Of a DNA stretch of 64,000 nt, positions 1-11,117 are shown piece after piece. Position 1 is the first letter of the stretch, and each line of letters starts with the position of its first letter. The stretch is from Adiantum capillus-veneris (Eukaryota > Streptophyta > Polypodiopsida > Polypodiales > Pteridaceae): the NCBI GenBank assembly GCA_014529385.2, contig CM043962.1, positions 51,603,905-51,667,904 on the forward strand, given 5' to 3'. The position numbers and the translations under genes are program-made. Under the pieces are notes generated by a model. It was not told the DNA's origin. It did not search any database and saw nothing but the letters and a program-made list of their open reading frames with translations.

Positions 1-583
1 ATCTATTAGAATTAACGTATGGATTAGCCGAAAAATACACTTCCCAACAACGTATAGTGTTTCTCTTTGGCCCAGAAAGGCTTAATGAAATACTTCTATC
101 ACCGGATCCCATCATACTACCTCTCATAGACTATAACTTTTCTTTTGACGTAAGCGTAGTTATCTTGCTATAAACCAAGAGGATTTTTACACACATTTAA
201 TCCCAATCACTAGACAAAATATATATATTATGGTAAGCACAAAACTACAATTCCAAAGAACAATTCGTAGCCTATTTGGTCAGCCAAGATTGAATGCCAT
301 TAACTCATCTATTAACCCTTTCATATTACCCATGATACGATATGACCATAGCCTTGATGTTTTCATTTTCGTATTGTTTTGACATTCTCTTTTGTGCTCT
401 TTCTTTGTGTGTGTGAGTGCAAGAGAGAAAGAGTGAATCTTCTTTGATTGCACTTCTTTCCAAACCCTAGTCTTCATGGCATCTATGGTTTAACTCCTTC
501 ATATAGTTTTTGTTGAGTTCTCTCACAAACTCTCACAGCCATAAGCCCGGTGCTTTCCTGGCAAGACCGCAAATTTCTCGACA
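1..583 (+). repeat. 5' LTR of Ty3/gypsy element (3' part only)
   Basis: This stretch matches 11713-12293 almost base for base, so it is the right-hand 583 bases of a 2-kb LTR whose left part lies outside the window. It ends in CA at 583 and is followed after a few bases by a possible primer-binding site. It differs from the 3' LTR by scattered substitutions and small indels, for example near position 43 and at 171-174, where a start codon present in the 3' copy is lost. The insertion is therefore not recent. Confidence 0.9.
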
Positions 584-589
584 TATTTT

Positions 590-607
590 TGGTGAACCCG
601 ACGCGAA
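590..607 (+). promoter_or_regulatory. possible primer-binding site of the gypsy element
   Basis: A TGGTGAACCCGACGCG-like run starts seven bases past the LTR end, where the tRNA primer-binding site of an LTR element belongs. The opening TGG fits pairing with a tRNA CCA end. I cannot name the tRNA. It is not the initiator-Met site used by the copia elements in this window. Confidence 0.5.
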
Positions 608-636
608 ACTGCCAGGGTGAGATTTTGTGGATAACC

Positions 637-1950
637 ATGGGTGATCATGTTGAGCAATAGGGTATGCATTTTGACCCAGCAACAATGCAAATGTTTCAAG
701 CATTTGCAATGTTCATGCAACAACATGCCATTGAAAGAAGGGAGATTTCAGCAACGAAGGCCATACAAGCAGTCGTCAATAGAATGGATCAGTTCAATGG
801 CAAAGATGTAACCAAGTACTTGCGCGAGTATGTGAAGGAGATGGAGCTGCATCGCGTGTCAAAAGGTGAGATGATTCAAAGCTTTGAGCTAGTTGTTGCT
901 CCAGAAATTAGAGAGCATGTTAGGGTAATTAAAGATGGGCACGGGAGAAATTGGGAAGAACTCAAAGTAGCTTTAAAGGAGGAATATTTCATGGAGGACT
1001 CTGAGAGAGTGACCAAAAGAACATTCTTAGAATGGGTAGTCAAGCCAAAGCAAGGACTATCAATAACAGAGCTACTTAGGGAATTTGAGCGGCGCTATGC
1101 ACAACTCACCAGGACAGAAAGGGCCACACTAGATGCAGAGAAGACAGATCTTTTCTTACAAGCTACAGGTAAAGAGTTTCAAGAAAATTTGGAGCTTCTT
1201 CTTGAAGATAAAGATGCTGAGCAAGGACTAAAGACCGACTGAAATGAGGTTGAAGGTGTTGTCTCACTACTTGCCAAACAACAAAGAAGAAGGGACAAGA
1301 TGGTAGTAAACACTACAAGTCCTTCCACCTCAACTTCTGACAAAATGGTAAAGCCTACTTTTATCGCTCCTAAGTTTGATGAGTCCATGCTAGATGAGCT
1401 TGTGAAGGGAATGCGTGACTTGAAGGTGAAGTTTGCAAAGCTTTAAGAAAACGGCCAACCATCAGGGCCACTTCCTAGGCAAAGACAATAGCCCAAAGAA
1501 GGGTTTGTTAATAGATGTATTTGGTGTGATAGTACAGACCATGTAAGAAGGGATTGTGATGATTTTAGTGATGCTTTGTCAAAAGATGTTGTCTTTTTTA
1601 AGGATGGTAAAATCCACTTAAGAGAGACAGGTCTAACCTTAAGAACTAACTTTGGGAAGGGGGGAATGCAAACCTTAGTTGAAGATATGGCAACTAAGCA
1701 TGCCACCTCTTCAGTTGAGGCAGCTACTTTTGGAGTAAAAATTGAACATTTTTGTGATGAAGAGGTGAGTGACCATCATGGTCAAATTTGGCCAAATGTC
1801 ATGCAATTAGCTAAAAAGGGAAAGCTTACAAAAGAGATTCTACATGAAGCAGGTGATTGCATACGTCTAGAAACAGGATGGAATGATCCAGTGGACTCAT
1901 TGTCAATGCATGCCTACATTACAAAATGCCAACAAAATGAGCAATTGTAG
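637..1950 (+). pseudogene. gypsy gag (nucleocapsid), broken
   Basis: Capsid/nucleocapsid protein of the gypsy element. The reading frame most likely begins at the ATG at 637. It is cut by in-frame stops at 658, 1240, 1444 and 1489 but stays readable throughout. The N-terminal part (664-1242) looks like a retrotransposon gag domain: helical, charged, with the stretch FLEWVVKPKQG and a leucine-rich end. A CX2CX4HX4C zinc knuckle (CIWCDSTDHVRRDC) follows at about 1516-1557 and should bind the RNA genome. Near 1945 the frame shifts, and the protease part continues in another frame. Four stops plus the shift mean this copy cannot make Gag. Confidence 0.8.
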
Positions 1951-1952
1951 AA

Positions 1953-3008
1953 GAGAAGCGCAGACGTGAGAATGCTGATGAAGGACCATCAAAAAGAGCT
2001 TCTAGAAGTGGGGGAAGAAGCGACTCAATGCCTTCTCAAACACCCTCAACACAAGGAGCATCTCCACCTGAAGTACTCATGGAGGAGTCTACAACAGGAA
2101 AGAAGAAAGAGCCAACGAAAGGTAAGACAAAAGGCCCAACTTATAAACTACAATCTGATATTGAGGTTGCTACAGATTTAAAGAAAGTCTTGGAGGAAAG
2201 GATCTTGAATAGCAAGATTAAGTTTACTCTGGGAGAAGTTCTTGGCATTGCAAAGCGTGAATTCCATGAGGAGATCATTGACATCATCAAGAGGAAGAGG
2301 CAAACCCTTGCTGAAGTTTCTTGTCCACAGGTTGAAGGGGAAACCTCAAAGACACAAGGGATGCAACTGCAAAATAAGGAGAATGATGGAGTTGTGGTAG
2401 GATGCTACCAGTCTAGTGGGAGAGTGAAGCAAGTGCATTTCTCAAATGATGATGAAGAAGTTGAAGATATTCCTAGGAGTTACTATTCACAAAGTCATTG
2501 GGCAAGGGCTACTACAGAAACTTTGGTCAAGGTAGGTGATCTTGAAGAGCCATTTGCTGCCTTGATTGACCATGGTTCAGAAATAAACATAATGTCAAAG
2601 AGTCTCTACAACAAGTGCAAATGGCCGATGGACACAGATCATGGCTGGATGGTAAAAGTGGCAAACAATTCATCCGGTGAATTGTATGCAGCATGTCCAG
2701 GTGTGAAGGTAACAATAGGTGATGTAAAGATTGACCAAAACTTCTTTGTACAGGATACATCTTCATATCATCTCATCCTTGGACAACCCAACATTGTGGG
2801 AGTTCGAATGGAAACAAAGGTAATGGACGATGGTTCAGCATATGCTAGAATACGCAGCAAAGATGGTAAACGAGCTGTCCAATTTCTCACAGTCTGTGTA
2901 AACCATGAAAGAAATCGTGACAACCTCAGAGAACATCCTCTACCAAAGGTAAGCAAAGAGTTTCATGATCATAGAGAAATGATGGGTTTTGGCCAAGTAC
3001 CATTGTAA
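1953..3008 (+). pseudogene. gypsy aspartic protease region
   Basis: This continues the gag-pol polyprotein in a shifted frame. A linker rich in Lys, Arg and Ser (1953-2300) leads into a retropepsin-like domain. The catalytic loop reads LIDHGSEINIMS at about 2562-2597, with the catalytic Asp at 2568-2570. The usual Thr or Ser after Asp is His here. The flap and C-terminal Leu-Gly signature (HLILGQPNI) lie near 2770-2796. The domain cuts the polyprotein in working elements. The frame ends at 3008, and the RT is in a third frame, so at least one indel separates them. Confidence 0.75.
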
Positions 3009-3076
3009 AGCGGGATTGCAGTGGTACAGAAAGAAAAAGGGTCTCGCCTGATCCAAAAATAGGTGAAACTTTCTCG

Positions 3077-4603
3077 ATGAGCTCCTTGGTAACAAGGAAT
3101 GGATCAGTATGTTTTATAGAACTTGAAGATTTGAAGAGATGTGAGAGGCAATATGTGCATAATGTACAAATAGGCATGAAAAAGAGTGGGTTGCTAGAGC
3201 CTACTAAAAATGTTTTGGGTTTGTGTGAACAAGTTTCTTTTGTAGATACTATGGGTGAGCTTGATGCTATAATGGGGTCTAGTTTGCATCTTGAAAATGA
3301 AGTTGTGAAAGTTTGCTCTATGGAAATGTATCAAGTAATAGAAGCCTTTAAAGAAAGCCAAACAGTTGGCCCAGAAGTCCATGTTGAAACTAAATACAAG
3401 AGTGTAGCAAAGAAGGTGAAACCAGTAGCTTCACCCTTACCACCCAACAACAGGGAAAAGATTGAGCAGGCTTCTTTACAACCAAGTTTGAGGAATCCTA
3501 AAAAGATCGGGCATACCTTCACAAAGGAGTCTTTTCAAGAGTTGCAAATTGGTTGCGAGGAGTTTCTAACACTGAAGGAGACAAAGTGCTTCAAAGAAAT
3601 GCTTTCAAAGCATGGTAAGGCTTTTGCATTTGAGCCACATGAGATAGGATGTGTTGATCCTTCTATTGTAGCTCCTATGGTAATTTTCACAATACCTCAT
3701 GTGCCTTGGAATCTGCGGCCTATTCCGGTTCCAAAGGCTCATTTGCCAAAGTTAGTAGAGCTACTGAATGAGAAAATCAAAATGGGAATCTTGGAGCATT
3801 CTTGTGCTCCATACTCAAACAGGTGGTTCACAGTTCCGAAGAAGAATGGTTCTCTACGCTTCATCCAAGATATGCAACCAGTGAACAAGGTGACAATTAG
3901 AAATGTAGATACAGGTCCAATTGTGGATGAGTTTGCAGAGGCATTTGCAGGGAGGGCAATCTACTCAATGGGAGATCTCTACTCAGGGTATGATCAATTT
4001 CAGCTTGCAATCGAAAGCAGAGACTTGACAACCATGAGGACACCTTTGGGTTTGGTAAGGATGTGTACCTTGCCACAGGGAGCAACCAACTCGGTTGCAC
4101 ATATGATGAATGGGATAAATAAGGTCTTACGTGACTTTATTCCTCAAATCACAATGCCTTTCATTGATGATTTGCCGATCAAAGGATGTGAAGAAAGTGA
4201 CAAAGATGAAGCTTTGGATCTCAAGGGATGTCGCAGGTTTGTGGTAAATCACATAAATGATTGTGATAAAATTTTGTCTAGGTTGGAAGAAGTGAATCTT
4301 ACATTGTCAGGGAAAAAGTCTATGTTTGGTGTCAATGAAGTGCTTATTGTGGGGCACATGTGCGGCTCATATGGTAGGAAACCTTGTCCATCAAAGGTAG
4401 ATGCCATCCAAAGAATGAAAGAAACATGCACTAGTATCACTGAGGTTAGAAGGTTTCTGGGAGCATGTGTCTTCTATGTTATTTGGATTCCACATTATGC
4501 ACATGTAGCTGATCCTCTTTATCAACTACTTAGAAAGAATCAGAAGTTTAAATGGACAGAAGCACATGTAAAATCCATGAAAAAGCTAAAGGAGTTGCTC
4601 TAG
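3077..4603 (+). pseudogene. gypsy reverse transcriptase
   Basis: RT of a Ty3/gypsy element, open for 508 codons and then stopped by TAG at 4601. The order of blocks is the family's: an entry block with AHLPKLVELLNEKIKMGILE (about 3736-3795), WFTVPKKNGSLRFIQDMQPVN (3823-3885), GDLYSGYDQFQL, the PQGATNS block near 4075, and the catalytic FIDDLPIKG with the Asp pair at 4166-4171. FIDD with PIKG replaces the commoner YVDD or YLDD and sets this lineage apart from the common plant chromoviruses. The first 150 codons are a variable linker after the protease. The frame is good, but the element as a whole is dead. Confidence 0.85.
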
Positions 4604-4615
4604 TCAGCAACAACT

Positions 4616-5422
4616 TTGAGAAAGGTAGACTATGAGTGTCAAAGGCCAGTAATTGTGACAGTAGACACCAATCCTACAGGGATTGGATGGGCAATAGGGC
4701 AAGATGACAAAGAAGGACACAAGTATGTGGTAAGATTTGGAGCAAAGGTACTAAGTGCTCGCCAAAGAAACTATCCACAGATAAAGAGAGAGTTATGGGG
4801 TATGGTTAGAGCCTTGAAAAGTGGGAAAGATTGCCTAATTGGTGCATGTGTGGTTGTAGAAACAGATTGTCTACCACTTCTTGGGATGATTACAAGCTGC
4901 TCAACACCAGACATTGCTATGTTGCGGTGGATTGCCTACATTAAGTCCTTAAATCCCGAGTTTAAGCACATTGCAGGTAAAGACAATACAGTGGCAGATA
5001 TGCTATCAAGGGCAAGGTATGAAGATGAGTCACAAATGATTGATGAGGGAGATGATGTAGGTACAAAGTTCTATTCTATCTCTCATGTCAAAGGTAACAA
5101 TGTCTGCATGACTAATCTACTTGAATCATTCTTGAAAGAGCTTTATGAAGGTGATTGGCTTCTTATTGGAAGCTACTTGAGTACTCTAACAAAACAGGAT
5201 GGTTGTTCTGAACAAGAATTCAAGAGGATACGCAGGAAAGCATATGGGTACTTTTTGAGGGATGGTTACTTGTGGAAGCATCCTAAACAAAAGGGTGCTA
5301 CACCACAACGGGTTATATGCAAAAAAGAGACTCAAGTAAAGCTCGTGCAAGAGTTTCATGAGAGTCTATGGGCTGGACACAGGGGTGTGTGGGCAACCTT
5401 CTCCAAGTTGAAAGAAAAATAA
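4616..5422 (+). pseudogene. gypsy RNase H and start of integrase
   Basis: Same frame as the RT, one stop codon later. The RNase H domain (about 4650-5020) has the first catalytic Asp in TVDTNPTGIGWAIG, the Glu in QIKRELWGM, the Asp in VVETDCLPL, and the terminal KDNTVADMLSRA block. It degrades the RNA strand during reverse transcription. The integrase zinc-binding domain then begins with HESLWAGHRGVWATF (about 5356-5400), which supplies the two His. The two Cys (CVTCQ, about 5470) lie after a TAA at 5420. Confidence 0.8.
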
Positions 5423-5953
5423 TGGTGGAAGGGTATGTATAAAGATGTATCTCAGTTTGTAGAATCATGTGTAACTTGTCAAATGTATTCAAATGTTTGA
5501 TATCGTGATGGATTGCACCATACATATCCACTAGCCATGCACTATAAATGGGTTGTGGATCTAGTCACAATGCCTTTAGGACTCTGGCAGATGAGATACT
5601 TGGTTCTTGCACGAGAAGACCTAACTAATCAGGTTGAAGGAAGAGCATTAAGAGCTAAAACCACAGAAGCTGTGTGCAGATTCCTTCTTGATGAGGTGAT
5701 TTGCCGTTATGGTTGTGTGGGAAAGATCACTGCAGATAGAGGTGAGTTGGATGCCGAAGAAGCAAGGGAGTTCTTTTCTAGATTAGGAATCAAGCTTTCT
5801 CTTACCACAGCTTACAACCCTGAAGGCAATGGAAAGAGTGAAAGAGGGCATCCTCCTATCATCAAAGCTTTGGCCAAGGCTTGTGAAGGAAGAGTTGGTG
5901 AGTGGCCAAAACTGTTACCATATGCTTTATGGGTTGATCGTACAACACATAGT
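5423..5953 (+). pseudogene. gypsy integrase core, left half, interrupted
   Basis: Carries the CVTC half of the integrase HHCC finger, a TGA at 5498, and then the DDE core. The first Asp is in WVVDLVTMPLG, the second in KITADRGELDAEEA, and the Glu in YNPEGNGKSERGH. The frame breaks at 5953, where a copia element is inserted. The coding text resumes at 9642, so the two halves read LWVDRTTHS then SVTGYMPAELMYG without loss of frame once the duplicated target bases are discounted. The domain would insert cDNA into the chromosome, but this copy is disrupted. Confidence 0.85.
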
Positions 5954-6145
5954 TGTTGGGGTATAGGCGCCTGTGCCTTGCCCGGCCACCCAGAGTTTGG
6001 GCGTCCACTAACTTGTATACCTTATACATAGCATAAGTGTATAGGGGGCTGCTCACTCTTTGAGTCTCCCCACCCATATCAAGGACTCGTGTGTCTCCTT
6101 CTCTCTCTCTCACTCTTCGTCTGTGGTGCTCTCCGATCCCCTTCA
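5954..6145 (+). repeat. 5' LTR of nested copia
   Basis: 192 bp, TG...CA. It differs from 9450-9641 at about ten positions, such as CACC/CGCC near 5989 and ACTT/CTCC near 6115, so the insertion is moderately old. A TATACCTTATACATAG stretch near 6016 may serve as a TATA region. Confidence 0.9.
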
Positions 6146-6146
6146 A

Positions 6147-6160
6147 TTGGTATCAGAGCG
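6147..6160 (+). promoter_or_regulatory. primer-binding site (initiator Met tRNA) of nested copia
   Basis: TTGGTATCAGAGC directly follows the LTR. It is complementary to the 3' end of plant initiator methionine tRNA, the usual copia primer. Confidence 0.85.
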
Positions 6161-7516
6161 TAGGTGCGGAGGGAGCGCGTGTGTGCACATTCACGACGAC
6201 AGCGGAGAGCCAGTTTCATTCCCGAAATTCGTCCGCGCGCGCGCACTTTCAAGAGTGCAAACAGGGTTTCGACTTCGGCATCGGCAAATTCAGCTTTTCG
6301 AGAGCGTTTCCACCAGGTATCCTAACGTTTTACCCCCTTTTCGAAGCCATTCGAGCCATCAAAAACTTCATTCGAGCTACGGTTGAGGAGCTGCATTTTC
6401 ACCCCTCTTTTGGCATTTTATGTTGCGTTTTTTGGGTCGAAACGGAGGTTTTTGGCATAGCTTTCACACCCGGACTCGGATACATGTGATCCAGGAGTCT
6501 ACCTTGGGATTTTAGCACGTTCCGGACGCGCTTGTCATATCAGAATTTTAAAATTCTGAATGCTGAATTTTCTGCAGTAGCAGTTGTTTATTGTGTGTCG
6601 AGGATTCCACACATGGTTTGCTCTCAGATATGAGAGTGATATTTGCTGCAAGTTTCCTCACAGGTGGGAGGATACGATGTATGCCTTATGTGGTTTGATG
6701 CTCAGGGAGACTAATGTGATTGCATTTTGAGCTCGGCAATGTATGCCTCGAGCACGTTTTTTGGCAATCACAGGTAGAGCAGATATTTGTGTACTAGATT
6801 TGTAGGTGTTTGCAATGATGTATGCAAAGTGTGGAGATTGCTGCATGCATTTGCAGTGCGGTTTGATGCGCTTTGGTTGCTCATGGCTTTAAGCGTGCAG
6901 TCAGTTTGGTTACTGGTTTTGTGGCCGTTTTACTGACGAAACTCTAGCGAAATTTTCCCAGGAGTTTTATGCGCATCATTTATGCGATCTAGGTACAGAT
7001 TGCGGGTTGCACTCAGCATTTGCGTGCGGTGTTCTCTGCAGGTGGGAGATTTGTGCATGTGTATGCATCGATACCGCACATTGTGGGCTTGATGATTAGC
7101 TCACGGGTTTGACAGGCGTACAGTTATCTTGGCACACTCACAGGAGTGAGTATTGTGATGTATGCTTGTGTGGCTACGAGCTAGGTAGCCGGATTCGAGC
7201 ACTAATGGCTTGAGGTTTTTCAGCAGGTTTCAGCTACAGGTTTACAAGTTTACTGGCAGGTTTGAGGGCTTATTTGGGCGCTGAATTTTCAGGCATTGTT
7301 TCCTCTTTGCAGGTGTCCATGTATGGCTCAGTTGTAGGCTGCTTTGGGACACATTTGTGACTTGTATATGCAACTGTTTAAGAGCTGAATTTTGGGGTTG
7401 TTTTGGGGCTGATTTATAGCCATATTTGCAGACTTTTGTTGATGCGATTCGAGCCAGTTTAGGGCTGATTTGGTTGACATTTGCTACTCATTGTTGGTTG
7501 CTCTTTTGTGAGCATT
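6161..7516 (+). other. long leader of nested copia
   Basis: About 1.35 kb of G/T-rich sequence between primer site and gag with no convincing reading frame. Blocks resembling each other recur: CACAGGTGGGAG-like words followed by GATGTATGC near 6660, 7040 and 7140, and CAGGTTT words near 7220-7260. They look like worn tandem copies of one unit. Many of the words are CAG/GT, which resembles splice junctions. It could hold packaging signals, but that is inference. Confidence 0.5.
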
Positions 7517-9370
7517 ATGGCTGATTTTTCATTTGACTTCCAACGTTATGGTCTGACACAGTTTGATGGTGCAGATTTTGTTGCTTGGAAGGAGCATATG
7601 CTTGTTGCATTGGCGGATTTGGGGCAGGATAAACCCTTGCGTGGTTTATCAGCGAAGCCCAATTCTATGCGTGATGATGATTGGCAGGATCTTGATGAGT
7701 TAGCCATGTCTACGATTTGTTTGCATCTGGTTGAGTCTATTTACTGGCAGGTCTCGAGGGAGACTACAACTCATGCTTTATGGAATAGTTTACATGCTAT
7801 GTACGCGACATCCATGTCTACAGGGGAGTCTAGTCCCACTTCTATGTCCATGGGAGAGATTGATCCCACACGCAAGTCTCGACGGCATAGAGACTTGACA
7901 TATTGGCATTGTGGACATAGAGGGCACATTAGGCGTCGATGTTTCAGGCATTTGAGACAACGGAGGTGAAAGATGCGTGATGCAGATTTGGGCATGACAG
8001 ATGCTAGTGAGATCAGTACGGTGGTTACTGAGTATTCTTGTGACGGCGATGTCACATTTACATCTAGCTTGTCTTCAGACAATCTTATGTCTACAGATTG
8101 CATATCGGATTGCACATTGTCTTCACATTGGTTACTAGATTCAGATGCTACTTTCCATGTCACGTCGCATTGTGAGTGGTTTAGCACGTTTTCTAGTGGG
8201 AGACTTGGTTGTGTGCACATGGCTGATGGTTTTTTGTATGACATTGAGGGTGCAGGAGACGTATGTTTGTCCTTGCCCAGTGGTATGAGATTTACCCTGC
8301 GTAATATGCATTATGTGCCAGATCTGAGACGGGATTTGATCTCAGTCAGACGGTTACGGGATAGTGGATGTCAGATTTCGCTACGAGAGCGAGATTTTGT
8401 GATGCATTTGGGTTCGCTAGTGATTGCGAGAGGTGCCAAGAGTGGTACAGGTTACCCATTGCATGTGGATCACGCGAGAGACGGTGTTCTCTCTGTGATC
8501 ATGCAGCCAGGTAGACAGCGAGAGAGCAGGCGAGTCTCTTTTTCTTGTGGGTTGCAGGATGCTTTGCATGGAGTGCAGAGTAGTGAGCTCGTTGTGCACA
8601 CAGTTGGGGCACGACTTGAGCAGTCACACAGAGAGGTGACAGAGTCAGACATGCATGCTTTGCTAGTGACTGAGTAAAGCAGAGAGTCAGTTGTGCGAGA
8701 TACCTCTATGCAGGATAGACAGGTAGAGAGGTCTTTCTCTAGTGAGTCACGACAGGAGGACGTTGTGCAAGAGTCTATGCATACGGAGTTAGAGCATGAG
8801 AGCTCTAGTGAGTCACAGCAGATTGAGTGGTCATGTTTGCAGTGGATGATTGCAGAGGAGTCTGAGATGTCAGCGATTATGCAGTCATTCCTTTCTATGC
8901 TCGACAGTGAGCATGGGGATATAGTTGTGCAGGATATGTCTTCCAGCAGACACCTAGAGCAGCTGGTTTGCTCTGAGGTTGCGCGACAGATTGATGTGTC
9001 TTTTGCGGACAATCAGGAGATGCATGTGGCTGACACGCCTTGTCAGTCAGAGATGCCTATTGCCAGGGATATATATGTTGATGCATGCTTCGTAGAGCTA
9101 GCAGGGCCCGCTAGCATTGCATCGGCATTCGGTGGTCTCATGTATGAGATGTTGATCTTGAGACTGGATATCGCAGCTGTAGTGGGAGCATTTGCAGTTG
9201 GGGTTGTCAGTCGTTTGTTTACTGATGATGGCATAGTGCACGAGGGAGATATGCAGGTATTGCGTACATACTTGCAGTACGTGTGCGGTACGTCTGGTGG
9301 TGTATGGACTTACACGGGAGCAGGACAGCTGGATGCACACGATCACAGCCAGCCAGTGGGCATCGGTTGA
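7517..9370 (+). pseudogene. nested copia gag-protease with RT/RNase H tail
   Basis: One frame runs 618 codons from the ATG at 7517 with only two internal stops (TGA 7967, TAA 8675). The first 150 codons are copia gag (LTQFDGADFVAWKEHMLVAL) ending in a worn zinc knuckle, YWHCGHRGHIRRRC, whose first Cys is Tyr. Next comes the copia protease: LLDSDATFHVTSH near 8133-8165, where the usual Asp-Ser-Gly is Asp-Ser-Asp, then the LISVRRL block. A Ser/Glu/Gln-rich stretch of no known family fills 8480-9050. The end (about 9117-9320) matches the copia RT thumb and RNase H entry: FGGLMYEM, AFAVGVVSRL, VLRTYL. Integrase and the RT catalytic core are deleted. Confidence 0.75.
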
Positions 9371-9449
9371 GAGCGGTTTTCTCTCACCTTTTGTAGTCTT
9401 TAGACTAGGTTCCCTTGCTTAAAGGCACAGTCGCCTTTAAGTGGGAGGT

Positions 9450-9641
9450 TGTTGGGGTATAGGCGCTTATGCCTTGCCCGGCCGCCCAGAGTCTGGGCGC
9501 CCACTGATTTGTATACCTTATACATAGCATAAGTGTATAGGGGGCTTCTCACTCTTTGAGTCTCCCCACCCATATCAAGGGCTCGTGTGTCTCCTTTTCT
9601 CTCTCTCACTCTCCGTCTGTGGTGCTCCCCGATCCCCTTCA
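9450..9641 (+). repeat. 3' LTR of nested copia
   Basis: 192 bp, same ends as 5954-6145. The purine tract AAGTGGGAGGT precedes it at 9439-9449 and primes plus-strand synthesis. The gypsy integrase frame restarts immediately after it. Confidence 0.9.
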
Positions 9642-10228
9642 ATAGCTCAGTAACTGGCTACATGCCTGCGGAGCTAATGTATGGTCAAAAGCCAGTGATG
9701 CCGATTGAAGATACAATTCCCACATGGAATGTACTACCTTGGCAAGAGGGGCTTAGCAGGGAAGATCTCCTTGCACTGCGTATAAGGCAACTACAGAGAA
9801 GACCTGGAGACATTGAAGCTGCAAAAGAACGACTCAAAAATGCAAGGTTGAAAAACAAGGACTACTTTGATAAGCGACATCAACTCGGGGGCAAAGCAAT
9901 TCACAAAGGTGACTGGGTTTTATTGTATGATAGTAGCCTTGATAGCCAGCACACAGTCATGCGTAAGTTTTCAAAAAGATGGTTTGGACCGTATGTTGTA
10001 AAGCATGTGCAAGAAAATGCTACTTACAGCTTGTCTCAACTAGATGATACAGAAGTAAAGATTCCCATTGCAGGAAAAAGGATCAAAATGTTTAAGAGAA
10101 GAGGAGACAATGATCCAGAAGATGTTGATGAGGAAGAAGAGCAAACCACAGGAAAAGATCAAAGTGAAGATGAAGATTTGGAATCATCCAGTGAAGAACA
10201 AAGCAAGGAAGATGTACAAGAGGGTTGA
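9642..10228 (+). pseudogene. gypsy integrase C-terminal half
   Basis: Right half of the interrupted integrase. It opens with the end of the core (TGYMPAELMYG, then KPVMPIEDT). A helical, Lys/Arg-rich part is followed by the GPY/F module: KGDWVLLYDSSLDSQ, then RKFSKRWFGPYVVKHV near 9963-10010. The C-terminus is an acidic tail (EDVDEEEEQTT onward) and ends at TGA 10226. There is no chromodomain, so this is not a chromovirus. The half itself is intact. Confidence 0.85.
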
Positions 10229-10271
10229 TCTTACAAAGAGATAATGTGGCACATACCGGAGGATGTGCAGG

Positions 10272-10286
10272 TTTAGAGGGGGTGGA
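10272..10286 (+). promoter_or_regulatory. polypurine tract of gypsy element
   Basis: The run TAGAGGGGGTGGA lies just before the TGTCGTGC that opens the 3' LTR. This is the position of the plus-strand primer. Confidence 0.7.
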
Positions 10287-11110
10287 TGTCGTGCTGTGAC
10301 ACGTACATAGTGGGAACGCATGCTACAAGATCTATCTTGTAACTTTTAAGATACATAATTATCTTTCCTATAATGTACATATGCATATTTAAGTATAATA
10401 ATAAGCCTTCTATCTCATCCTATGATTTTTCTCAAGGGTAACCTATCCTTACTTTACCATTAGAAAATACTATGGGAAAAGCTCAATAGCTCCGCCTCTT
10501 TAACTTGGGGCAAAAAGCATTGATTCTTTATTTCTACTATCTCATTATCATCTCACACCCTAGCTAGATCCTATATCTAGGGTAAACTCCAATATATATA
10601 TATTCTATGTATTTTTTATACTTTTCTTATATTTCTTTTAAAATAGCTACTAGGAGGGAATCAAATCCTTGTGGGACACTAGGTGGCATGATTTCAAAGA
10701 TACACTTATTTTAATGCATTATTGCAAGCATGATTACAAAACTTTGTCAACGAGCAATGTCATGCTGTCATATGTCATGAGGCGTCCTTTGGAATTAAAT
10801 GAAAGTCTAGGCTAAGGGGACCACAGAAAGACTTTTGCTGCTAGAAATGGACCCTATTTTGATGAATTTTTTACACAAGGTTCCAATCCGAATTGGAAAA
10901 TGATTGTGAAATGAAAATCGTAGCTAATGAGCTGAAGTTTGTGCCCATATTTTTACTTTTTTATTTGGAGCCACGGTTGAGGAGATATGATCAAAATACT
11001 GGACCCCAGTCTGCCCACATCATGCAGGGACAACTCATTTTCAACTTTTCCAATTCCTATTCACACTGGCTCCTCTCTTCTTGTGTAAACCCTTGGGGGT
11101 TCCCTTCACC

Positions 11111-11117
11111 TATAAAA
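11111..11117 (+). promoter_or_regulatory. TATA box of the gypsy LTR
   Basis: TATAAAA followed by GGGGACC and a CT-rich start region. This is the best core promoter candidate in the 2-kb LTR. Confidence 0.6.

Larger units (their letters stand above)
5954..9641 (+). mobile_element. non-autonomous Ty1/copia element nested in gypsy integrase
   Basis: A 3.7-kb element bounded by two 192-bp LTRs (5954-6145 and 9450-9641), each starting TGTTGGGG and ending TTCA. The flanks are ATAGT on the left and ATAGC on the right, a 5-bp target duplication with one mismatch. Just inside the left LTR is TTGGTATCAGAGC, the initiator-Met tRNA primer site. Just before the right LTR is the purine run GTGGGAGG. The interior has a long leader and a gag-protease frame, and lacks integrase and most of RT. 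It needs proteins from a full relative to move. Confidence 0.9.

Noticed and set aside
8470-9012. 180-codon minus-strand frame, Ser/Cys-rich
   Set aside because: Exact antisense shadow of the biased coding of the nested copia; no motif.
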